Source: Campylobacteraceae bacterium | Lineage (GTDB): Bacteria; Campylobacterota; Campylobacteria; Campylobacterales; Sulfurovaceae | Direction: 5' to 3' | NCBI GenBank assembly: GCA_027056615.1 | Contig: JALUKJ010000115.1 | Coordinates: forward strand, 1 to 13,096 | Length of the DNA stretch: 13,096 nucleotides | Shown here: one piece after another, positions 7,261 to 13,096 of the stretch | How positions within the stretch are numbered: position 1 is the stretch's first letter | Layout: each line of letters begins with the position of its first letter | The notes under the pieces: generated by a model | Databases searched by the model: none | Seen by the model: the letters and a program-made list of their open reading frames with translations, nothing else | Told to the model about the DNA's origin: nothing | Program-made: the position numbers and the translations under genes

Positions 7261-8076
7261 ATGGCAGACAAACTACATGACATCAAAATTGATGAACTAG
7301 ACAGCCCTAAGAAGACCCCCCTTAAAAACATATTGACACTCTTAGCACTACTTTTTATTATCTTGGTAATTTCAGTGGTTATCACTAGACTTATTTTAGG
7401 TACAGATAGTGGTAAAGATGTTGAAGATAGTGCAAATACAGCAGGATTAGCAACAGAGGTTCAGACAGATAAAAATGAAAGCCTTACAAGTGGTTTAAGT
7501 AATGGAACAAAAGCAACATTAGCAGCAGCTACAGTAGCAACAACGGTTGCAGTGGCTTCAGGGGCAAAAAAAGTACCTGTTCTCTCTAATATTCTTGAAA
7601 GAAATAACAGCTCTCGTACAAAAACACCTTTAAGAACACATGCACCTGTTAAAGTTAAAGAGGTAAAAAAAGCTCCTAAAACTTATAAAACACCAAAACA
7701 TACAAGTTCTCATGTACCTAAAGCAACTAAACATACATCTACTCATAAAAAAGAGTATTCAGATAAAGTTGTTGTTAAAAAACATGTTACTAAAAAACAT
7801 TCAACTTTACATAGTGCTAGTTACCTAGGTGGAAAACAGAAAAAACTTACACATAGTTACTATATTCAAGTAGGTTCATACAAAAATACTAAAACTATTA
7901 TTAGTAAAATTAAAAAAGAGAACTTCAATTATTCATTACAAAAAGTAAATGGAAATAGCGAACTGACTCGTGTATTTGTAGGACCTTTCTTTAGCTCATC
8001 TCAAGCAGCAAAAAATCTTTCCAAAGTAAAAGCTCATGTACTTAAAAATGCTTATGTAAAAAAGGTAACTCCTTAA
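7261..8076 (+). CDS. SPOR-domain inner-membrane protein
   Basis: Starting at ATG 7261 the protein has 271 residues: a short polar cytoplasmic N-terminus (MADKLHDIKIDELDSPKK), one transmembrane helix (about 24-46), a long basic linker rich in Lys, Thr, His and Ser (about 115-196), and a C-terminal SPOR domain (about 199-271) beginning HSYYIQVGSYKN and containing TRVFVGPFFSSSQAAKNLSKVK. SPOR domains bind denuded glycan strands at the division septum, so the protein probably spans the periplasm and attaches to septal peptidoglycan. A second mildly hydrophobic Ala/Thr/Val stretch (85-101) is odd and might be a membrane-contacting segment. The start at 7261 is preferred over ATG 7246 and TTG 7222 because GGAG lies 9 bases upstream and the promoter overlaps the longer frame. 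A similar gene sits between DUF1882 and aroE in C. jejuni, from memory. Confidence 0.88.
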   Translation: MADKLHDIKIDELDSPKKTPLKNILTLLALLFIILVISVVITRLILGTDSGKDVEDSANTAGLATEVQTDKNESLTSGLSNGTKATLAAATVATTVAVASGAKKVPVLSNILERNNSSRTKTPLRTHAPVKVKEVKKAPKTYKTPKHTSSHVPKATKHTSTHKKEYSDKVVVKKHVTKKHSTLHSASYLGGKQKKLTHSYYIQVGSYKNTKTIISKIKKENFNYSLQKVNGNSELTRVFVGPFFSSSQAAKNLSKVKAHVLKNAYVKKVTP

Positions 8077-8077
8077 G

Positions 8078-9484
8078 ATGATAAAACAACTTCTCTTTGA
8101 CCAACTCACTCCTGTTTCCATGTATGGAAAGATAAAAGAGCATTTCAAAGAGGATGTTACCATGCTTTTTGAAAGTGTGGTAAATACACCAGAGGGAAAC
8201 TTCTCTTTTATTACTATTGGGGCAATGGAGCGTGTTGTTTATAAAAACAATGAAACACTCTATACCAATATAGATGGTAAAACTACTAACCTAGAGAGTG
8301 ACCCTTTCAGTTTTCTTCAAAATTATTATAACAATCTTGATAAAAAAGCATTTCAAGAGAGAGCAGACCAAGTTGGTTTTGCCTTTACCGATGGTTTCAT
8401 TGGCTTTATTGGTTATGATATGGTTAAAGTTTTTGAACCAACACTTAAATCGACAATGGATAACCTTAATGACCCACTTCAAACACCTGACCTTGACTTG
8501 GTTCGTCCTTCTATTCTACTCGCTTTTTCACATAAAACATCAAAGTTAACAATTATTCAAAATGATGAAAAATATACTCATGCAATAGAGAAGATAGAAA
8601 CTACTCTAAAAGAAGCCTCAAAACCTCAGGAGCTAAAAAGAGCTAAACTTGATGGAGAAGGAATATTCTCTATTGAAGAGGAGCGTTTTAAAGAGATGGT
8701 AGTAGAGTCAAAAGAGTCAATTAGAGCAGGAGATGTTTTCCAAATTCTTTTAGCTAATCGTTATACACAAAAAGGTGAAATTGACCCTCTAAGTTTTTAT
8801 CGACTTTTACGTTCAAAAAACCCCTCTCCTTACCTCTTTTTACTTGACTATGAAGATTTTTCTATCTGTGGGTCATCGCCTGAGGTTATGGTTAAGCTTA
8901 GCAATGATGAGATTCTGCTTCGCCCTATTGCAGGAACAAGAAAACGTGGAAAAACTCTAGCAAGAGACAAAGAACTAGAACTTGAAATGCTAAATGACCC
9001 AAAAGAGTGTGCTGAACATCTGATGCTCATTGACCTTGGGCGAAATGATGTTGGACGAGTAGCAAAAACAGGAACAGTTAAAGTCACCGATATGATGCGT
9101 GTAGAGCGTTATAGTCATGTTATGCATATGGTAACTGATGTTGAAGCGACTATTGCTAAAGACAAAGATATGTTTGACCTTTTCCGTGCTACCTTTACAG
9201 CAGGAACTATGACAGGAGCCCCTAAGATAATGGCTATGGAGCTTATTGCACAATTTGAACAGCTAAAACGTGGTTTTTACTCTGGCTCTGTTGGGTACTT
9301 TGCTTTTAATGGAGAGATGGATAGCTCTATTGCAATTAGAACAGCTCTTCTTAAACCTGACTCTATTACATTACAAGCAGGTGCTGGTGTGGTTGCTGAC
9401 TCTGTTCCTGAATTAGAATATCTTGAAGTTAAAAATAAATTAGGGGCTTTATTGGCTACCATTAAAGATATGGAAAAACTATAG
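8078..9484 (+). CDS. trpE: Anthranilate synthase component I
   Basis: TrpE converts chorismate to anthranilate with ammonia supplied by the glutaminase TrpG, the first step of tryptophan synthesis. The 468 residues carry the chorismate-binding domain: SPYLFLLDYEDFSICGSSPE (250-269), LRPIAGTRKRG (281-291), HLMLIDLGRNDVGRVAKTG (314-332), YSHVMHMV (345-352), FTAGTMTGAPKIMAMEL (373-389) and QAGAGVVADSVPELEYLE (433-450). PIAGT, with Ala rather than the Lys of PIKGT, favours TrpE over PabB. Near the N-terminus, LFESV (30-34) corresponds to the LLES feedback site, so tryptophan inhibition is probable, with Leu to Phe at the second position. It starts one base after the SPOR stop. No trpG or other trp gene is adjacent. 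A PabB role in folate synthesis is the main alternative. Confidence 0.9.
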   Translation: MIKQLLFDQLTPVSMYGKIKEHFKEDVTMLFESVVNTPEGNFSFITIGAMERVVYKNNETLYTNIDGKTTNLESDPFSFLQNYYNNLDKKAFQERADQVGFAFTDGFIGFIGYDMVKVFEPTLKSTMDNLNDPLQTPDLDLVRPSILLAFSHKTSKLTIIQNDEKYTHAIEKIETTLKEASKPQELKRAKLDGEGIFSIEEERFKEMVVESKESIRAGDVFQILLANRYTQKGEIDPLSFYRLLRSKNPSPYLFLLDYEDFSICGSSPEVMVKLSNDEILLRPIAGTRKRGKTLARDKELELEMLNDPKECAEHLMLIDLGRNDVGRVAKTGTVKVTDMMRVERYSHVMHMVTDVEATIAKDKDMFDLFRATFTAGTMTGAPKIMAMELIAQFEQLKRGFYSGSVGYFAFNGEMDSSIAIRTALLKPDSITLQAGAGVVADSVPELEYLEVKNKLGALLATIKDMEKL

Positions 9485-9487
9485 TTT

Positions 9488-9589
9488 TGTAGGTTCGATT
9501 TTATCGAACGTGATATTAGCGTTTAATCTTCATAAATATTATTTTATATTTTGGATTTTGTTTTGACGTTCGATAAAATCGAACCTACA
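9488..9589. repeat. REPIN-like inverted repeat (paired GTAG-hairpin units)
   Basis: Two 24-base arms (9488-9511 and 9566-9589) are perfect reverse complements separated by 54 AT-rich bases. Each arm is itself a small unit: the tetranucleotide GTAG followed directly by a 7-bp hairpin, GTTCGAT-TTT-ATCGAAC (left: GTAG 9489-9492, stems 9493-9499 and 9503-9509). The right arm is the same unit on the - strand. GTAG plus hairpin is the defining form of REP sequences recognised by RAYT (TnpA-REP) transposases, and two inverted REPs in about 100 bases make a REPIN. It starts 4 bases after the trpE stop and could also act as a transcript-stabilising or terminating structure. The repeat is seen directly; mobility is inferred, since no second copy or RAYT gene is in the window. 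Confidence 0.8.
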
Positions 9590-9621
9590 TAGGATTTAAG
9601 ATTATTTTAATAGGAATTTTC

Positions 9622-10416
9622 ATGCAACTCTTCAACATTTTTGGAAACCCTGTCTCTCACTCAAAATCACCTCTTATGCATAACCTAGCCTTTCAAGGCC
9701 TAGGATATAATGGAGTCTATACACGTTATAGACTAGAAGATGGCTCACAACTTCGAGAAAAATTTTTTGAACTTGGTATAAGTGGAGCGAACATTACAGT
9801 TCCTCATAAAGAGTATGCTTTTAAAGCTTGTGATGAACTTGATGAGTTTGCACAAAAAGTTGGCTCGGTTAATACAATTGTCAATAGAGATGGAAAACTA
9901 TATGGCTACAATACAGATGCTACTGGATTTTTAAAAGCCATTTCAGAGTTTAAAGAGATTAAAACCGTTCTTTTTTTAGGGGCTGGTGGAACAGCACAGT
10001 CTACGTCTATTGTATTGCGTGATGCAGGATATAAAGTCACGCTTTTAAACCGTAGTCCTAAACGTTTAGAGCGTTATAAAAAAGAGGGCTTTAAAACCTT
10101 TACTTTTGAAGATTTTGAGATGAATGAACATTTTGATTTAGTCGTCAATATGACCTCAGCAGGGCTAGAAGATGACTCTCTTCCTTGCCCTATTGAGATT
10201 TTAGAAGAGGTTGTCCTATCTTCAAAGGCGTGTGTTGATGTTATCTACGGTAAAGAGACACCCTTTTTAAAATTTGCAAAAAACTATAACAAACCAACTA
10301 AAGATGGAAGCGATATGTTACTATATCAAGGTATAATTGCATTTGAATATTTTACCAACCATCAATATAGCTTTGATGAGATTAAACTATATATGCAACA
10401 AGCATTTAAATTATAA
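9622..10416 (+). CDS. aroE: Shikimate dehydrogenase (NADP+)
   Basis: AroE reduces 3-dehydroshikimate to shikimate with NADPH, the fourth step of the common aromatic pathway that supplies chorismate to TrpE. The protein has 264 residues, slightly shorter than E. coli AroE. The N-terminal substrate domain shows GNPVSHSKSPLMHN (8-21, with the shikimate-binding Ser12 and Ser14), ANITVPHKE (56-64, catalytic Lys63) and GYNTDATGF (95-103, catalytic Asp99). The NADP domain carries GAGGTAQS (120-127) and NRSPKR (143-148), the basic patch that selects NADP. DVIYGKETPFL and DGSDMLLYQG near the end are also conserved. AGGA lies 6 bases before the ATG. Because of the long inverted repeat just upstream, it is unclear whether it is co-transcribed with trpE; I see no strong promoter of its own. 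Confidence 0.97.
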   Translation: MQLFNIFGNPVSHSKSPLMHNLAFQGLGYNGVYTRYRLEDGSQLREKFFELGISGANITVPHKEYAFKACDELDEFAQKVGSVNTIVNRDGKLYGYNTDATGFLKAISEFKEIKTVLFLGAGGTAQSTSIVLRDAGYKVTLLNRSPKRLERYKKEGFKTFTFEDFEMNEHFDLVVNMTSAGLEDDSLPCPIEILEEVVLSSKACVDVIYGKETPFLKFAKNYNKPTKDGSDMLLYQGIIAFEYFTNHQYSFDEIKLYMQQAFKL

Positions 10417-10427
10417 AGGGAAAAATT

Positions 10428-10907
10428 ATGCAAGAGATTTTTGACCAATATGCATCTTTTATTATTTTTATTCACGTTCTATCTGCCATTGTATGGGTAG
10501 GAGGAATGATTGCTATTAGACTTACTGTTCACCCTAGTCTACAAACTATAGAGAGTCCAGAAATAAAATTAGGAAAAACTTTAGAGATTATGAAACGGCT
10601 TTTAAATATGGTAATACCTATGGTTATTGCACTTATTATTACAGCTGTTATTTTAGCTATTGGGGAAGGATTTGATGGAACACCTCTATACTCAATAGTT
10701 ATTGTCAAAGAAGTTATTTGGACACTTATGACAACTATTTTTATTGTCATATATATCAAACGTATTCAAGGCGAAAAGCTCTTTAAACAAAAAGAGTTTG
10801 CCAAAGCAAAAGATAGTATAAAGCTCATTCCAAATCTTTTACTCCCTATCAATATCTCATTAGGATTAATAGCACTCTACTTAGGTATTACATTAAGAGG
10901 GTTTTGA
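10428..10907 (+). CDS. Small four-helix membrane protein, CopD/HemJ-like
   Basis: This is a 159-residue integral membrane protein with helices at roughly 10-30, 61-80, 88-110 and 134-155. The first helix reads FIHVLSAIVWVGGM (13-26), with His16 and Trp23 placed as in the CopD and HemJ-like groups of small membrane proteins, several of which bind heme or are linked to copper handling; His35 follows at the end of the helix. I do not recognise a specific function, and heme or copper binding is only a suggestion from the helix-1 pattern. GGG shortly before the ATG serves as ribosome site, and the gap to aroE is only 11 bases, so it is the last gene of the aroE transcript. Its final 31 bases overlap the convergent rhodanese gene. 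The existence of the gene is secure; the product is not. Confidence 0.75.
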   Translation: MQEIFDQYASFIIFIHVLSAIVWVGGMIAIRLTVHPSLQTIESPEIKLGKTLEIMKRLLNMVIPMVIALIITAVILAIGEGFDGTPLYSIVIVKEVIWTLMTTIFIVIYIKRIQGEKLFKQKEFAKAKDSIKLIPNLLLPINISLGLIALYLGITLRGF

Positions 10908-11350
10908 GTTGTGGAGTTTAACTCCATACTCTCAATCGTGAACTCTTCTCTAGGGTATATAGTAACTATATACCCATCTTTAACTAACTTATCCATACCA
11001 CCAATCAAATTAACAACATGGTAATCAAGCCTATTTCCTAATAAATTAGAAATTAACTTAGTTCTACTTGAAGTATTACAAATAATAGCAAACTGTTCAT
11101 TTTTTTTGACAATTTTATTAAGCTTATTGATAAAATCTTTTACATTATAGTGAGACTCTTCATCAAAAAAAGTTAGAAGATAAGCATTTTTAATAATGCC
11201 CATCTCTCTCCATTCACTTTTAGTTCTAATATCTATTATTTTCATCTTATTTGATTTTACAAAATCAATCGTTACAGGTAAATTTGTTACTTCTGCTACA
11301 AGCAGAGTAGCAAAAAATAGTAATCCAAACACTGTTTTTTTCATTAACAT
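10877..11350 (-). CDS. Small secreted rhodanese-like sulfurtransferase
   Basis: This single-domain rhodanese has 157 residues. A signal peptide (MLMKKTVFGLLFFATLLVA, cut probably before Glu20) sends it to the periplasm. The domain shows IIDIRTKSEWREMGIIKNAY (38-57) and the active loop CNTSSR (91-96), with Cys91 as the sulfur acceptor, then NLIGGMDKLVKDGY (114-127). Unlike the rhodanese at 366-983 it keeps its cysteine, so it may carry persulfide sulfur or act in thiol redox chemistry. A polar tail of about 25 residues follows the domain. The frame opens at a TTG at 11365, but AAGGA lies just before two ATGs; I take 11350, with 11344 (MKKTVFG) equally possible. It lies 63 bases downstream of purH on the same strand and overlaps the CopD-like gene by 31 bases tail to tail. 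Confidence 0.85.
   Translation of the reverse strand: MLMKKTVFGLLFFATLLVAEVTNLPVTIDFVKSNKMKIIDIRTKSEWREMGIIKNAYLLTFFDEESHYNVKDFINKLNKIVKKNEQFAIICNTSSRTKLISNLLGNRLDYHVVNLIGGMDKLVKDGYIVTIYPREEFTIESMELNSTTQNPLNVIPK
10906..10931. terminator. Weak hairpin near the convergent gene ends
   Basis: GAGT-TG-TGGAG-TTTAA-CTCCA-T-ACTC folds into a 5-bp inner and 4-bp outer stem, starting at the stop codon of the CopD-like gene and lying inside the 3' coding end of the rhodanese gene. It lacks a following T-run. It may end the aroE transcript or slow convergent transcription; the function is speculative. Confidence 0.3.
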
Positions 11351-11413
11351 ATTATCCTTGTTCAATTCTCTTTTATAAATGTTAACAAATAATCGTGAAT
11401 AATTCGTAAAATC

Positions 11414-12946
11414 CTAATGTAAAAAGTGTCTTACTGTTGTAAAATAGAGTGAAATTCCATGCTCATTCGATGCTTCAATCACCTCATCATCTCTAATACT
11501 CCCACCTGGTTCAATAATTGCTTTTACCCCAGCTTCGGCTGCTGCGTCTATACTATCTCTAAATGGGAAAAATGCTTCAGAAGCCATCGCAGCACCACTA
11601 ACATCTAAGCCCATCTCTTTTGCTTTTTTCAAAGCACATTGAGCAGCATCTACACGACTTGTCATTCCCATTCCAACAGCAACCATAGCAGAGTCTTTTA
11701 CATAAACCACACAGTTTGACTTGGTAAGTCCTGCTACTTTCCACGCAATTTCTAAATCTTTCATCTCCTGTTCTGAGGCTGTAAGTTCTGATTTTTTATG
11801 AGCATTATGTACCTCATTATCACAGATACAGTCAGAATTTTGATAAACAAATCCACCATCAACATGTTTAAAGTCATGGCTATCTTTTGACATCACTAAT
11901 TTAGTTCCACCTTGTGAAAAGAGTTTAAGACGTTTTTTCTTCTCAAATACTTCAAGAGCTTCATCTGTGAAATCAGGTGCCATAACTACTTCTAAGAAAA
12001 TCTCATTCATCTTAGTAGCAAGTTCTTTATCTACTATGCCATTAACAGCTACTACACCACCAAAAGCAGATACAGGGTCGCACTTTAAAGCTTCAGTATA
12101 CGACTCAAAAAGGGTATCTTTAAGTGCAAATCCACAAGGGTTACCATGTTTTACAATACAGACAGCATTTGCATCACCAAAACTAGAGGCAATCTTTAAA
12201 GCACCATTAACATCATTAATATTGTTAAATGAGGCTTCACCTTTAAGTTGTTTAAAGTTTTTCGTAAAATGGTTATCAAACTCATACAATGCACCATCTT
12301 GATGTGGATTCTCTCCATAACGTGTCTGAAATGCTTTTTTACCTGTAATAAACTGATATTCTCCAAATCCATTATTGAAACGTTTGTTCATGTAGTTTGC
12401 AATCATCGAGTCATAAGAGGCAGTATGTTCAAATGCTTTAATCATTAGACCTCTTCTAAACTCTAAACTATCTTCGTTTTTTTCTAAAGCTTCAAGTACT
12501 ACATCATAATCATTTGAATCTGTAATAATAAGAACATCATTAAAGTTTTTAGCAGCTGAGCGTACCATAGTTGGTCCACCAATATCAATGTTTTCAATAA
12601 TCTCATCAAAATCTTCAGTACGCTCAATGGTCTCTTTAAATGGATAAAGATTAACACAGACAAGGTCGATTCCCTCTACACCAAGCTCTTTAGCTTGTGC
12701 CACATGAGCTTCATCACCACGTTTATGTAAAATTCCACCATGAACATAAGGGTTAAGTGTCTTAACACGCCCTTCAAAACACTCTGGAAACTTAGTTACT
12801 TCATCAATCTCTATAACTTTTACACCAGCTTGGGAGAGTTTTTTAAATGTTCCACCAGTTGAAATAATTTCCCAACCCATTTTTTCAAGTCCTTGTGCGA
12901 ACTCAACAATACCACTTTTGTCACTTACACTTAATAATGCTCTCAT
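11414..12946 (-). CDS. purH: Bifunctional AICAR transformylase / IMP cyclohydrolase
   Basis: PurH carries out the last two steps of de novo purine synthesis: formyl transfer from 10-formyl-tetrahydrofolate to AICAR, then ring closure to IMP. The 510 residues match the family. The N-terminal cyclohydrolase domain (about 1-190) shows [21 protein letters not shown] (29-37), [17 protein letters not shown] (58-72), VNLYPFKET (98-106) and [17 protein letters not shown] (118-134). The transformylase domain carries KHGNPCG (266-272), with the catalytic Lys266-His267, [10 protein letters not shown], and [25 protein letters not shown] near the end. The folate cofactor draws on one-carbon units made by GlyA. 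The start ATG at 12946 has AAGGG 6 bases upstream and a TATAAT box about 27 bases upstream. The rhodanese gene follows on the same strand. Confidence 0.98.
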   Translation of the reverse strand: MRALLSVSDKSGIVEFAQGLEKMGWEIISTGGTFKKLSQAGVKVIEIDEVTKFPECFEGRVKTLNPYVHGGILHKRGDEAHVAQAKELGVEGIDLVCVNLYPFKETIERTEDFDEIIENIDIGGPTMVRSAAKNFNDVLIITDSNDYDVVLEALEKNEDSLEFRRGLMIKAFEHTASYDSMIANYMNKRFNNGFGEYQFITGKKAFQTRYGENPHQDGALYEFDNHFTKNFKQLKGEASFNNINDVNGALKIASSFGDANAVCIVKHGNPCGFALKDTLFESYTEALKCDPVSAFGGVVAVNGIVDKELATKMNEIFLEVVMAPDFTDEALEVFEKKKRLKLFSQGGTKLVMSKDSHDFKHVDGGFVYQNSDCICDNEVHNAHKKSELTASEQEMKDLEIAWKVAGLTKSNCVVYVKDSAMVAVGMGMTSRVDAAQCALKKAKEMGLDVSGAAMASEAFFPFRDSIDAAAEAGVKAIIEPGGSIRDDEVIEASNEHGISLYFTTVRHFLH

Positions 12947-12972
12947 ATATAACCCTTAAAAAAATTTTTGAA

Positions 12973-12978
12973 ATTATA
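12973..12978 (-). promoter_or_regulatory. -10 box of purH
   Basis: A perfect TATAAT on the - strand (in TTTAGCTATAATTTC) lies 27 bases before the purH ATG, giving a leader of about 20 bases. The upstream side carries A/T tracts, including an 8-base T/A run, and no clear -35 box. No PurR-like operator or purine riboswitch can be recognised; the leader is too short for one. Confidence 0.55.
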
Positions 12979-13096
12979 GCTAAACCTCTTAAATAGCTTG
13001 TTTTTTTTCTAAGTAGATTAAGAAAAAGAGAAAAATATTTTATCTTTTAATATATATAAAAGCTTTAATCTAGTATTATTAATTAAAGTTTGTTTT

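Noticed and set aside
9491..9510. GGTTCGATT resembles the T-arm of a tRNA
   Set aside because: No acceptor, D or anticodon arm can be formed around it, and the same bases are fully explained by the GTAG-hairpin unit of the inverted repeat.
12248..12448. Small + strand open frame inside purH
   Set aside because: It lies opposite the conserved transformylase coding region and has no ribosome site or recognisable product.
13041..13088. Short AT-rich inverted repeats (CTTTTA/TAAAAG and CTTTAAT/ATTAAAG)
   Set aside because: In sequence this AT-rich, 6-7 bp A/T stems are expected by chance, and no gene end or T-run gives them a role; the upstream gene is outside the window.
1..13096. CRISPR array, complete insertion sequence, prophage or tRNA-linked attachment site
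   Set aside because: I saw no spaced direct repeats, transposase or integrase genes, or tRNA genes anywhere on either strand; the only mobile-type signal is the inverted repeat at 9488-9589.

Overview
The window looks like chromosomal DNA from a sulfur-cycle type member of the Campylobacterota (Epsilonproteobacteria; Sulfurimonas/Sulfurovum-like rather than Campylobacter or Helicobacter proper). The reasons are the very low G+C, the run glyA / DUF1882-like gene / SPOR-domain membrane protein / aroE, which from memory is also the order in Campylobacter jejuni, the rpsT-prfA pair, and promoters with a strong TATAAT-like -10 box (once with a TG extension) and no evident -35 box. Genus-level placement is inference. 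No rRNA, tRNA, CRISPR array, complete insertion sequence or phage gene is visible.

Region 1 (1-1880, + strand) is the tail of a very AT-rich accessory operon. It holds the C-terminal end of a LysM protein cut by the window edge, a secreted rhodanese-fold protein whose catalytic cysteine is replaced by serine, and a secreted PstS-like solute-binding protein. All three look like envelope or periplasmic proteins. Their common function is unknown, and this is the best candidate for an undescribed multi-protein system here. A hairpin at 1891-1910 separates it from convergent prfA.

Region 2 (1930-5322, - strand) holds housekeeping and transport genes: rpsT-prfA (ribosomal protein S20 and release factor 1), and an APC-family amino-acid permease whose stop codon overlaps the start of a MntP-type manganese exporter.

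Region 3 (5431-10907, + strand) is the conserved glyA cluster: serine hydroxymethyltransferase, the DUF1882-like protein (TTG start), a SPOR-domain membrane protein with its own extended -10 promoter, anthranilate synthase component I (trpE), shikimate dehydrogenase (aroE) and a small four-helix CopD/HemJ-like membrane protein. trpE and aroE, both in aromatic amino-acid synthesis, are separated by a striking 102-base element: a perfect 24-base inverted repeat in which each arm is GTAG followed by a 7-bp hairpin. That is the architecture of a REP doublet (REPIN), a mobile repeat normally spread by a RAYT transposase encoded elsewhere.

Region 4 (10877-12946, - strand) holds purH (last two steps of IMP synthesis) followed by a small secreted rhodanese with an intact catalytic cysteine, whose 3' end overlaps the CopD-like gene convergently. 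The last 150 bases carry a clear purH -10 box and otherwise only AT-rich sequence.
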